6,834 bases of DNA from Aquirhabdus sp. (lineage in GTDB: Bacteria > Pseudomonadota > Gammaproteobacteria > Pseudomonadales > Moraxellaceae): assembly GCA_030152425.1 (NCBI GenBank), contig JASLJP010000320.1, forward strand, positions 1 to 6,834. Direction: 5' to 3'. Within the stretch, counting starts at the first letter, position 1; the number at the start of each line of letters is the position of its first letter. Made by a program: the position numbers and the translations under genes. Shown here one piece after another: positions 1-5,772 of this stretch. The notes under the pieces are model-generated. The model searched no databases. It was not told where the DNA came from and worked only from the letters and a program-made list of their open reading frames with translations.

Positions 1-83
1 ACAAACCACCCTAAAAATAACACCGCAAGGCCAATCAGTCCTACGCTGTGGTGTAGCCATCGGCGCGTGGGGGTTGCACTCAT
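1..83 (-). CDS. ABC transporter permease, N-terminal fragment (runs off the left edge)
   Basis: An open frame begins with ATG at 83-81 and stays open to base 1, giving 27 complete codons. The peptide starts MSATPTRRWLHH and continues into a hydrophobic run (GLIGLAVLFLGWF). That is a short basic cytoplasmic tail followed by a first transmembrane helix, as in BPD-type importer permeases such as SsuC, TauC and NrtB. The start overlaps the stop of the substrate-binding-protein gene as ATGA. An AGGAG lies 11 nt upstream at about 95-99. A permease is the one importer part missing from this operon, so context supports the call. The characteristic EAA loop lies outside the window, so the permease identity is inferred. 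Confidence 0.68.
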   Translation of the reverse strand, partial: MSATPTRRWLHHSVGLIGLAVLFLGWF

Positions 84-1279
84 CGTGTGATGATCTCCTG
101 TCGGCTAAAGCTATTCGAGCTACCGAATTGCTTTAATCCACCAATCTGCAAAATCGCTTTCTTCACGAAGCGATCATCGACCAAATCCAGTGCGGCTTTC
201 TGCGGATCAAGTTTTGCGAGGAACTGATTGTTGCCTTCCACTTGCGTTTGTTTTAGGCGTTTGATGAGCTCCACGGTATAGCTGGGGTAGGGGTAAGGCT
301 GAAAGTCGATACGTTCTTCATGCCAGTCCGCATGCTGGATTGCGCCCGTTTTTTGATAGGCTGTCCAGTTGACTTGGCTGGGGTTTAGTACCGATGTCAG
401 CACGGCAGTGCTGTGCGGTGTGTAATGCTGCCCACCCTCTTTCGATAAGATATTGATGGTTGCTGCACGATTTTGTTTAGTCCACAGCTGCGCCTTGACG
501 ATGGCATTCACTACTTTTTGCGACCATTCAGGACGCTTATTCAGATCATCCTCATGCATAAAGACCATGCAGCAGGCATGCTGCTTCCACACATCACCCG
601 TAAAGCGCAAAATCTTGCCGATGTTGAGGTTTTCCGCCAGTGCGTTGAACGGCTCGGCCACGATATAGCCATGGATTTGCTTGCTGGCCAAGGCGGGTGG
701 CATATCGGATGGTGCAAGCACGATCAATCGCACTTCATTATTGGCCAGTACTCCCGTCTTGCTGGTGACGACGCTGAGCCCATTGCTGCGCAGTAAATGT
801 TGTAATACGACATTGTGGATGGAGTACCAAAATGGAATGGCGATCTGTTTGCCACCGAGGTCCTTCAGCTGATTAATCTCAAGCGCAACGGTCAGTGCCG
901 AGCCGCCGATATGGTTCCATGCCACCACTTTGGCGGGTACCTGACTGCCGTAGCGTGCCCAGATCGTCATCGGCGACAGCAGATGAATGACGTTGACCTG
1001 ACCCGCCAAAAAAGCCTCGATCAACTGTGCCCAACTGCGGAACATGACGGGCTGTTCCACCTGTAGCCCTTCCGCCTCAAACAGCTTGTTGTGATGCGCC
1101 ACCAGTAAGGGGGTTGCATCGGTGATGGGCAGATAGCCGATCCTGACGGGCGCATTCGCGGCTTGATCAGCCGCTAATGCTGGGCGAGCACTCAGAAATG
1201 GTAAGGCTCCCCCTGCAGTAAACAGTGTAGATAGGCGGATAAAGTCACGACGGGTCGTATAGAGATCATCAATGCACAT
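80..1279 (-). CDS. Tat-exported ABC transporter substrate-binding protein, NrtA/CmpA/SsuA-like
   Basis: This is a 399-residue periplasmic solute receptor for the importer encoded next to it. The N-terminus carries a twin-arginine signal (TRRDFIR, arginines at residues 10-11), a hydrophobic stretch, and a likely cleavage after ALA at 34-36. The mature part opens with VRIGYLPITDATPLLVAHH, followed by a SWAQLIEAF segment and HLLSPM. This pattern is known from the nitrate/bicarbonate receptors NrtA and CmpA and from the wider NMT1/THI5-like fold used for sulfonates, taurine and thiamine precursors. An adjacent cysteine pair sits at about 236-237 (HACCMV). I chose ATG 1279 because GGAG stands 7 nt upstream and the Tat signal follows at once; the frame is open to 1486, but that extension lies inside the ATPase gene. 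It overlaps the ATPase gene by 11 nt and the downstream permease by 4 nt. Family is confident, ligand unknown; aliphatic sulfonate, nitrate or another small organic anion are all possible. Confidence 0.88.
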   Translation of the reverse strand: MCIDDLYTTRRDFIRLSTLFTAGGALPFLSARPALAADQAANAPVRIGYLPITDATPLLVAHHNKLFEAEGLQVEQPVMFRSWAQLIEAFLAGQVNVIHLLSPMTIWARYGSQVPAKVVAWNHIGGSALTVALEINQLKDLGGKQIAIPFWYSIHNVVLQHLLRSNGLSVVTSKTGVLANNEVRLIVLAPSDMPPALASKQIHGYIVAEPFNALAENLNIGKILRFTGDVWKQHACCMVFMHEDDLNKRPEWSQKVVNAIVKAQLWTKQNRAATINILSKEGGQHYTPHSTAVLTSVLNPSQVNWTAYQKTGAIQHADWHEERIDFQPYPYPSYTVELIKRLKQTQVEGNNQFLAKLDPQKAALDLVDDRFVKKAILQIGGLKQFGSSNSFSRQEIITR

Positions 1280-2078
1280 GGGCACGCTCCAAAGATTGCT
1301 GGTTTTCGCTACCGTTTTGCACATCATGCAGCGTATGTAAAATGTCTTGTCTGATTTTGCTGAACTGATCCAGCCATAGATTTCGCGGGGTGGGTGAGGC
1401 GATGTGCCACGATTTGACTGCATGGGCAGGCGCACCGCCGAGCAAGATAATGCGGTCTGAGACCAGTAGTGCTTCGTCGATATCATGGGTGACTAAAATC
1501 GCAGCCTGTATGGTCTGATCACTGACCAAGCCAATCAGCAACTGCTGTAATTGCGCACGACTGACTTCATCCAACGCACTGAATGGCTCATCCAGCAACA
1601 GCAGTTGCGGCTTTCTGGCCAGACTACGCGCCAGTGCCACCCGCTGCGCCATACCGCCAGACAGTGCGTCTGGATAGCGCTGATGATGCTGGGTCAAATT
1701 GACTGCGCGCAGCGCATCCTCGACTTGATCATTGATCTGCGCCTTGCTGAGGGTCTCTCGACTTTTAAAGTCCAAGCCAAAGCCGACGTTTTGGGCAACA
1801 TTCTGCCATGGCAATAAAATCGCTTGCTGGAACATCAGGCTGATTGCAGATTTAGCCTGCTGAATATCGCGTCCATCAATCGTGATCGTGCCTCGGCTTG
1901 GGGGATGTAATCCTGCCAAGGCATGCAGTAAGCTGGACTTTCCGACCCCACTCGACCCCAAAATGGTCACAATCTCTCCTGCATTTACCTGCAGATGAAA
2001 GTCAGACACCACGGGCACAGATGCGCCTTGGTGTTGGATCTGGATGTTTTCCGCATTTAATAACGCCGCTCGGCTCAT
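1269..2078 (-). CDS. ABC transporter ATP-binding protein, nitrate/sulfonate/taurine importer type
   Basis: This is the 269-residue cytoplasmic ATPase that powers the importer. Counted from ATG 2078, it has a Walker A motif GSSGVGKSS (41-49), a Q-loop in LMFQQAILLPW (about 81-91), the ABC signature LSGGMAQRV (139-147), Walker B QLLLLDEP (158-165), a D-loop SALD and the switch histidine in VTHD (H198). The order and length match SsuB/TauB/NrtD-type proteins. All catalytic residues are present. The start ATG overlaps the stop of the upstream flavoprotein gene as ATGA. An in-frame GTG at 2087 would add three residues but lacks a better ribosome site. No strong Shine-Dalgarno is visible, so translation probably depends on coupling with the gene upstream. 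The C-terminal 40 residues after the core are polar and poorly conserved in type. It pairs with the receptor at 80-1279 and the permease starting at 83. Confidence 0.93.
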   Translation of the reverse strand: MSRAALLNAENIQIQHQGASVPVVSDFHLQVNAGEIVTILGSSGVGKSSLLHALAGLHPPSRGTITIDGRDIQQAKSAISLMFQQAILLPWQNVAQNVGFGLDFKSRETLSKAQINDQVEDALRAVNLTQHHQRYPDALSGGMAQRVALARSLARKPQLLLLDEPFSALDEVSRAQLQQLLIGLVSDQTIQAAILVTHDIDEALLVSDRIILLGGAPAHAVKSWHIASPTPRNLWLDQFSKIRQDILHTLHDVQNGSENQQSLERAHVH

Positions 2079-3139
2079 GATGCGCACCCACGCTGTGCTT
2101 TTTGCAATTCGGCTTTGAGCTGGACGATGCTTGGGGTGACGACGGGGATAAAGGCGGACTCTTTGAGCCTGCGCACAAAGCCTTGTTCATGCTGGGTCAG
2201 ATAGGCTTTGCCACCCAAGGTCTGCAGTTCGGCATTGATCGCGGTCTGCACCAAGGTAGCCAATTCGATCTTGATCCGAAACAACGGCTGCGCCTGTAGG
2301 CGAAAATCCTGACTGTGTAGCCCTGCCTTGAGCTGGTGCTGTAGTTGATCCAACTGGTTTTGGGTGGTGTCGATGAGCGCTGCTGTTTCCAGATCGCTCG
2401 CGCGATGATTGGTCGTGACCACGTGCAGGCTTTTTTGAATCAGGCCGATGGCGAGGGCGCACTGCAAACCCAGAAATACCGGTCGGACTTTAGGCAGATA
2501 GCGCGTCGCATCGCGATCCAGTAGATAGTCGTCGGAGAGTAGGACATTGCTCAAGCTGGCAGACGCGGTATAGCTACCGCGCATGCTGATCAGGTCTAAG
2601 TCAGGATTGCGGGTAAATCCGGGGCTGTTGGAGGGCACGACAAACAACGCTGCGCCGTGCTCTGTTTTCGCCGCCACAGCCACCAGAAAGCCATCCGGGT
2701 GGAGATTGGTCACCCATGGCAAGTAGCCATTGAGCACCCAACCTTGATCAGTATGCTGCGCGTCGATTTGCAGTTGCTCGATCCCAGACAGAAACTTCAT
2801 GGCGTTGGATAGTCCTGTGGCACCGGCCAACGTTCCATCCAGCAAGTCAGCCAGATAGCGATCAATCAGATAGGTGTTTTGACTTTCGAGCAGATACTCG
2901 ATAAACGTCCGTTGACTCCATGTCACAAACGCGGCGGTCAAAGAATGCTGCGCCAATAGCGCAACGTTGCTGACGGCATCAGTGACGGGATTGCCCAACC
3001 CGCCGTGGTGCTGCGGCACACCATGGCGAAATGCTTGCCCTGCAGCCAACTGGGCCAAGAGTTGATCCGCATAGGCAGCATGGTCGTTTAGACCTTCAGC
3101 ATGCTGGTTTAGCCAGTCCTGCAACACGTGATTAGGCAT
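2075..3139 (-). CDS. Acyl-CoA-dehydrogenase-fold flavoprotein, divergent (SfnB/DszC-like relative possible)
   Basis: This 354-residue protein has the acyl-CoA dehydrogenase architecture. The N-terminal helical domain contains GVPQHHGGLG (40-49), matching the family's VPxxxGGxG. A middle beta domain contains GYLPWVTNLHPDGFLVAVAA (138-157) and MRGSYTASASLSNVLLSDDYLL (186-207). The C-terminal helical domain contains QTLGGKAYL (306-314) and VRRLKESAFIPVV (322-334). It is shorter than typical family members (about 380-400). By eye, the position of the medium-chain enzyme's catalytic Glu376 aligns with Thr335 here, so ordinary acyl-CoA alpha,beta-dehydrogenation is doubtful. Related flavoproteins in sulfur-acquisition and desulfurization operons (SfnB, DszC) act on non-CoA substrates, and the transporter downstream fits such a role. 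The gene overlaps the AhpD-like gene by 8 nt and the ATPase by 4 nt. Fold is confident; reaction and substrate are unknown. Confidence 0.8.
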   Translation of the reverse strand: MPNHVLQDWLNQHAEGLNDHAAYADQLLAQLAAGQAFRHGVPQHHGGLGNPVTDAVSNVALLAQHSLTAAFVTWSQRTFIEYLLESQNTYLIDRYLADLLDGTLAGATGLSNAMKFLSGIEQLQIDAQHTDQGWVLNGYLPWVTNLHPDGFLVAVAAKTEHGAALFVVPSNSPGFTRNPDLDLISMRGSYTASASLSNVLLSDDYLLDRDATRYLPKVRPVFLGLQCALAIGLIQKSLHVVTTNHRASDLETAALIDTTQNQLDQLQHQLKAGLHSQDFRLQAQPLFRIKIELATLVQTAINAELQTLGGKAYLTQHEQGFVRRLKESAFIPVVTPSIVQLKAELQKAQRGCAS

Positions 3140-3692
3140 GGGCTTTGTCCCACTGATAGGCTTGCAGTTGTGGGTTTAAAGGGGTGCGCGCCAGACTGTT
3201 GGCAAAATTGCATAACGTTGCCAAGCTTAAACCCAGCAAGACATCCAGCGCGTTTTGCTCGGTGTACCCTGCCGCAAAGAATCCAGCGAGGGTCTCTGCA
3301 TCTACCGCGCCATGCTGTTCAAGCGCGGCGCGGGTAAAGGCAACCAAAGGACCAAAATGCGCATCATGAACAGGCAGCTCATCGCGTAGCGCGTCAATAA
3401 TCTCGGGGTTGAGTTTGGCGGCATTGGTGGCAGCAGAGGTATGACCTGCAACACAAAATTTGCAACCGTTATAGGTCGCTGCGACCAACTGCACGACCTC
3501 GCGTTCTCTTAGGCGTAGGCTGCTGCGGGCATTGATGGCGGAAACGGTCTGGTAGGTTTCCAGTGCGGCCGGTGAGTACGCCAGTATCGCCAGCAGATTG
3601 GACAGGAAGCCGGCATTTTTCTCAGCGCTGATCAGTCGGTCTCTGACTGCTTCGGGGGCGGTGGTGGCATCTAGTAATTGAAAGTGGCTCAT
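3132..3692 (-). CDS. AhpD-like / carboxymuconolactone decarboxylase family protein
   Basis: This is a 186-residue all-helical protein of the AhpD/CMD superfamily. The active-site pattern is visible: Glu65, then GCKFCVAGH with Cys77, Cys80 and His84. The E-x11-C-x2-C-x3-H spacing is the same as in AhpD, where the cysteine pair gives peroxidase or disulfide-reductase activity. Conserved family context NARSSLRLREREVVQLVAA precedes it. A strong Shine-Dalgarno, AGGAG, sits 8 nt before ATG 3692, so this is the leading gene of the operon. Downstream is the flavoprotein (8-nt overlap). A likely role is removing peroxide or a reactive by-product of the neighbouring flavoenzyme, or using its thiols on an intermediate; this is inferred from context. 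It is probably controlled by the divergent AraC-type regulator. Confidence 0.88.
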   Translation of the reverse strand: MSHFQLLDATTAPEAVRDRLISAEKNAGFLSNLLAILAYSPAALETYQTVSAINARSSLRLREREVVQLVAATYNGCKFCVAGHTSAATNAAKLNPEIIDALRDELPVHDAHFGPLVAFTRAALEQHGAVDAETLAGFFAAGYTEQNALDVLLGLSLATLCNFANSLARTPLNPQLQAYQWDKAHA

Positions 3693-3740
3693 GATTAAAC
3701 TCCTACGGCAGTGCGTTGAGTTTGAAAACTATGGGCAAGA

Positions 3741-3769
3741 TTGACAATGCTCGAAAATGTTGCTTTTAT
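3741..3769 (+). promoter_or_regulatory. Sigma70-type promoter of the AraC-family regulator
   Basis: A perfect -35 box TTGACA (3741-3746) is followed by a 17-nt spacer and a -10 box TTTTAT (3764-3769, four of six consensus bases). TGC immediately before the -10 makes an extended -10. Transcription would start near 3776 and leave a leader of about 24 nt before ATG 3800, without an evident Shine-Dalgarno. The phased ATGYT repeats overlap this promoter, which would suit autoregulation. Confidence 0.55.
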
Positions 3770-3772
3770 GCT
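3747..3772. promoter_or_regulatory. Candidate operator: helically phased ATGYT direct repeats
   Basis: ATGCT at 3747-3751, ATGTT at 3757-3761 and ATGCT at 3768-3772 start 10 and 11 bp apart, so they face the same side of the helix. A further ATGCTTA at 3800-3806 lies 32 bp (about three turns) from the ATGCTTA at 3768-3774. AraC-family proteins insert two HTH motifs into successive major grooves and often bind direct repeats, so this is a plausible site. It is inferred from spacing only, and short AT-rich repeats can arise by chance. Confidence 0.33.
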
Positions 3773-3799
3773 TATTCGTCTAAGAATATTGATTAAAAA

Positions 3800-4729
3800 A
3801 TGCTTAATAATCCTGAAAATGTGCAAAGCTGGCTGCTCAACACCCTCAATGTGCAAACCACACTGTTTCATGTGGGGCACTATTGTGGCAACTGGTCGAC
3901 CAGTTTAGGTGGGCAGGGTAAAGCCAGTTTTCACTTGATTCTGAAAAATGGCTGCCATTTGCATTTGTTGAATGAAGATCACTTTATCTATTTAGATGAA
4001 GGGGATGCTATATTTTTGCTCCGTGATATCCCGTTTATCCTCACGGATGTCTCGCAAACGACTCCCCCCGATCTGCAGCAGCTCAATCGGCAGGAGGCAG
4101 ACGCACACAATGCTTTCCAGCAGCAAACGGCAACACGTTTGGCCTGTGGTTTTTTCCAGTTTAAGAGCGGGATGCCGAGCTTATTGCTGAGTACCTTGCC
4201 GCCCTATCTGGTCTTAAGGGGACGTGATGAGGCGCTCAGCTTCTGCCGTGATATTTTCAAGCTGATTGAGCGGGAAGCCCGCGATCCATTGATGAGTTCC
4301 AATCTGGTGATTGAGCGACTGGCCAGTGTGTTGTTTTTCTATATGATTCGACATTTGCTCAGCCATCATTCCCACCGCAAGGTCAAGCTCTTGGATCTGC
4401 TCGGTCATCCTGAGATGGGGCAGGTGGTGGTGCAGTTGATTGCCCATCCTGGGCAGAATTGGGAGTTGGATAGGATGGCCAGTGTGGCGGGGATGTCGAG
4501 AGCCAGTTTTTCAAAGAAATTTTCCGAAACAGCCGGATTCTCCCCGACCAAATTTCTACTCTATTACCGCGTCCAGCTCGCCGAACAGTTACTCGGTGAT
4601 GGCGTAAACATCGCGGATGTCGCAGAGCAAGTCGGATATAAATCAATTGCTGCTTTTTCTCGGGCGTTTTTCCGGGTCACGACTCAGCAGCCGGGAACCT
4701 ATCGTCGGCAGGGGATTCATGATATATAA
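3800..4729 (+). CDS. AraC/XylS-family transcriptional regulator with N-terminal cupin (Cupin_6-like)
   Basis: This 309-residue regulator is transcribed away from the transporter operon. Residues about 15-130 fit the cupin ligand domain common in this subfamily (GNWSTSLGGQGKASFHLIL, then a YLDEGDAIFL turn at 64-73). Residues about 210-304 form the AraC DNA-binding domain: a first HTH (LDRMASVAGMSRASFSKKF, 223-241) and a second (IADVAEQVGYKSIAAFSRAF, 271-290), ending in the family signature region QQPGTYRRQ. Both HTHs look intact. The ATG at 3800 lies about 24 nt from the predicted transcription start, and no good Shine-Dalgarno is visible, so expression may be low. Divergent placement beside the importer operon suggests that it controls that operon, probably as a ligand-responsive activator, and possibly itself. 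Ligand unknown. Members with this cupin often sit beside oxidoreductase genes. Confidence 0.9.
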   Translation: MLNNPENVQSWLLNTLNVQTTLFHVGHYCGNWSTSLGGQGKASFHLILKNGCHLHLLNEDHFIYLDEGDAIFLLRDIPFILTDVSQTTPPDLQQLNRQEADAHNAFQQQTATRLACGFFQFKSGMPSLLLSTLPPYLVLRGRDEALSFCRDIFKLIEREARDPLMSSNLVIERLASVLFFYMIRHLLSHHSHRKVKLLDLLGHPEMGQVVVQLIAHPGQNWELDRMASVAGMSRASFSKKFSETAGFSPTKFLLYYRVQLAEQLLGDGVNIADVAEQVGYKSIAAFSRAFFRVTTQQPGTYRRQGIHDI

Positions 4730-4788
4730 GGCCTATACATCGCCCGGCTCGGCTGACTTAAATCCACGCAACAGGCTTTATGCTTTTA

Positions 4789-4866
4789 TCAGTGAAAGAA
4801 AAAGTAAGCAATCACCAGAACAATGCCGGGGACGCCCAATAGCCATGCGATAAAATATTTTCCCAT
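4789..4866 (-). CDS. Small single-helix membrane peptide, 25 residues
   Basis: A short reading frame runs from ATG 4866 to TGA 4789-4791. The peptide begins MGKYFIAWLLGVPG and ends VIAYFFFH, so nearly all of it is one transmembrane helix with a lysine at residue 3 and a Gly-x-Pro-Gly kink in the middle. A clear Shine-Dalgarno, GGAG, lies 7 nt upstream (4874-4877). The start, ribosome site and hydrophobic pattern together argue that it is real. It recalls the short LLGVP-type one-helix peptides annotated as hypothetical in many proteobacteria; that resemblance is from memory. It is convergent with the AraC-family gene (59-bp gap) and lies downstream of recX on the same strand. No function can be assigned. 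Helper or regulatory subunits of membrane complexes are common roles for such peptides. Confidence 0.66.
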   Translation of the reverse strand: MGKYFIAWLLGVPGIVLVIAYFFFH

Positions 4867-5063
4867 GATCGTGCTCCAAGGTGTGCCACGCCGATGGGTG
4901 CTGAATGTGATATTCAGCACGGCGTGTCAATTTCTTTACCTATTTAGCGTAGCAGCAATGCCGGGCAGCGTTAGTGGAGTGTTGTCCGTGTTGTGCGCGG
5001 TTTTGGTGCGCGGTAGGTAAGTTTATGCAATGAACGTAATGTTTCGTCTTTGGGCGGCTGCAC
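4867..5063. other. Noncoding spacer between recX and the small peptide gene
   Basis: Apart from the dyad at 4887-4926, this stretch holds a 9-bp direct repeat GTGCGCGGT (4993-5001 and 5006-5014, period 13). I see no convincing rho-independent terminator after recX and no coding frame with a ribosome site. A promoter for the small peptide gene should be here, but no good -35/-10 pair stands out. Confidence 0.4.
4887..4926. promoter_or_regulatory. Dyad/hairpin upstream of the small membrane peptide gene
   Basis: GTGCTGAAT (4898-4906) and ATTCAGCAC (4912-4920) form a perfect 9-bp dyad around a 5-nt loop. Outer arms CACGCC (4887-4892) and GGCGTG (4921-4926) extend it by 6 bp, with a 5-nt bulge on one side. 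On the minus strand it lies between recX and the small peptide gene, about 30-60 nt before that start codon. On the plus strand it is followed by a loose T-rich stretch (AATTTCTTT), so it could be a weak terminator for plus-strand transcripts. Alternatives are a leader hairpin of the peptide mRNA or a protein-binding palindrome. The structure is certain; its role is not. Confidence 0.5.
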
Positions 5064-5648
5064 CTAGTTGTCTTCGCCATTACTCGCGATGGCTTTGCCA
5101 CAGACATGGCCATCAAAGCCGCGATACTGTAAGAAGCGCATCTGGCGGGCTTTTTCTTTAGGGTCGGCTGGCAGGTCGAGGCCGAATTTTTTGATGCGGA
5201 GCGCGCGGGCAAGTGCGAGCCAGTCGGTATCGATGATCTGCTCACTGGCGAGCTCGAGATCGACATGGCGTTCGCGCAGGGTTTGCTTGACGCGCGCGGG
5301 GCCACGCCCTTTACGGACGTTGGCGCGCACGATCATCTCGGCCATACGTTGGTCGCTTTGGTAGTTTTGGCTTTGAAACTCCTGCAGGAGGGCGGCGACC
5401 TCGACTGGGTCAGCGTCCAACTCGTGAAGTTTTTGCGCCAACTCTTGTCCCGAGTGCTCACGCCGCCCAAGCATGGCGAAGGCCAGACCGCGCAGGCGCG
5501 CACCAGTCGGCGGGGCTTTGGTCGTGATCGTGGGGGTGCCGTGTTCTGTAGTGCCATCATCACCTGCAAACCCATCGGGCAGATCATCGTGCTCATCGAC
5601 AGGCGTGACGTTCGCTTTCGGGCGATAGGCTGGATACCCTTTAGGCAT
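5064..5648 (-). CDS. recX: Regulatory protein RecX
   Basis: RecX binds RecA filaments and limits their growth and coprotease activity in the cytoplasm. The 194-residue product has the RecX tandem three-helix core from about residue 50 to 190. It begins with LRGLAFAMLGRREHSGQELAQKL (52-74), continues through QNYQSDQRMAEMIVRANVRKGRGPARVKQTL (94-124), and ends with KARQMRFLQYRGFDG (166-180). A polar, acidic extension of about 48 residues precedes the core and makes the protein longer than the E. coli one (166). The start ATG 5648 has AGGGAG 10 nt upstream, and no other early Met precedes the core. It lies 124 bp downstream of recA on the same strand, beyond a terminator, so some of its expression probably comes from recA readthrough. 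Confidence 0.93.
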   Translation of the reverse strand: MPKGYPAYRPKANVTPVDEHDDLPDGFAGDDGTTEHGTPTITTKAPPTGARLRGLAFAMLGRREHSGQELAQKLHELDADPVEVAALLQEFQSQNYQSDQRMAEMIVRANVRKGRGPARVKQTLRERHVDLELASEQIIDTDWLALARALRIKKFGLDLPADPKEKARQMRFLQYRGFDGHVCGKAIASNGEDN

Positions 5649-5712
5649 CGACTGAGTACTCCCTGTGCTGCGCGGTTAGGCATGGGAGTAGAGTAACAAG
5701 ATTAGCGGCAAC

Positions 5713-5736
5713 AAAAAAGCGACCCGCAGGCCGCTT
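5713..5736 (-). terminator. Rho-independent terminator after recA
   Basis: Read on the minus strand, AAGCGGCC (5736-5729), loop TGCG and GGTCGCTT (5724-5717) form an 8-bp stem with one G-U pair. The stem runs into a run of six T (5718-5713). It sits 36 nt after the recA stop and about 65 nt before recX. This matches the known arrangement in which most recA transcripts end before recX and a few read through. Confidence 0.85.
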
Positions 5737-5772
5737 TGAGGGGTAGATGACGGTTGCCGTCGTCATTCGTGC

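Larger units (their letters stand above)
3693..3799. promoter_or_regulatory. Divergent control region between the transporter operon and its AraC-type regulator
   Basis: This 107-bp AT-rich gap separates the two divergent start codons, so both promoters and the regulator's sites must fall here or extend slightly into the genes. The regulator has a clear promoter (listed separately). For the minus-strand operon I see only poor matches, such as TTGTCA (3747-3742) 17 nt before CAAACT (3724-3719). A weak promoter is what one expects where an AraC-family activator is required. The minus-strand Shine-Dalgarno AGGAG at about 3701-3705 belongs to the AhpD-like gene. Confidence 0.6.

Noticed and set aside
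1280..1486. Upstream extension of the receptor frame to 1486, giving 468 residues
   Set aside because: The extra 69 residues lie wholly inside the ATPase gene, have no signal-peptide character and would bury the Tat signal. ATG 1279 has a good ribosome site.
2079..2087. GTG start for the ABC ATPase at 2087
   Set aside because: It adds only three residues and has no better ribosome site. ATG 2078 makes a typical ATGA overlap with the upstream gene.
3791..3812. Imperfect palindrome GATTA...TAATC around the regulator's start codon
   Set aside because: Five-base AT-rich arms are expected by chance in this region.
3695..3880. 61-codon minus-strand frame in the divergent promoter gap
   Set aside because: It spans the control region and the start of the AraC-type gene, with no domain and no convincing ribosome site.
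4993..5014. Direct repeat GTGCGCGGT with 13-bp period
   Set aside because: Only two short G+C-rich copies are present, with no associated structure. This is too little to call a CRISPR, iteron or tandem-repeat locus.
4940..5305. 121-codon minus-strand frame overlapping the end of recX
   Set aside because: Its composition is Ser/Ala/Arg-rich, as in out-of-frame readings, and it overlaps recX in another frame.
5265..5696. 143-codon plus-strand frame opposite recX
   Set aside because: It is antisense to a clear recX gene, has no recognisable domain or ribosome site, and is a product of codon bias on the other strand.
5747..5766. Small inverted repeat ATGACG/CGTCAT just after the recA stop
   Set aside because: The stem is 6 bp with an 8-nt loop and no T-run. 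The stronger terminator at 5713-5736 explains the end of the recA transcript.
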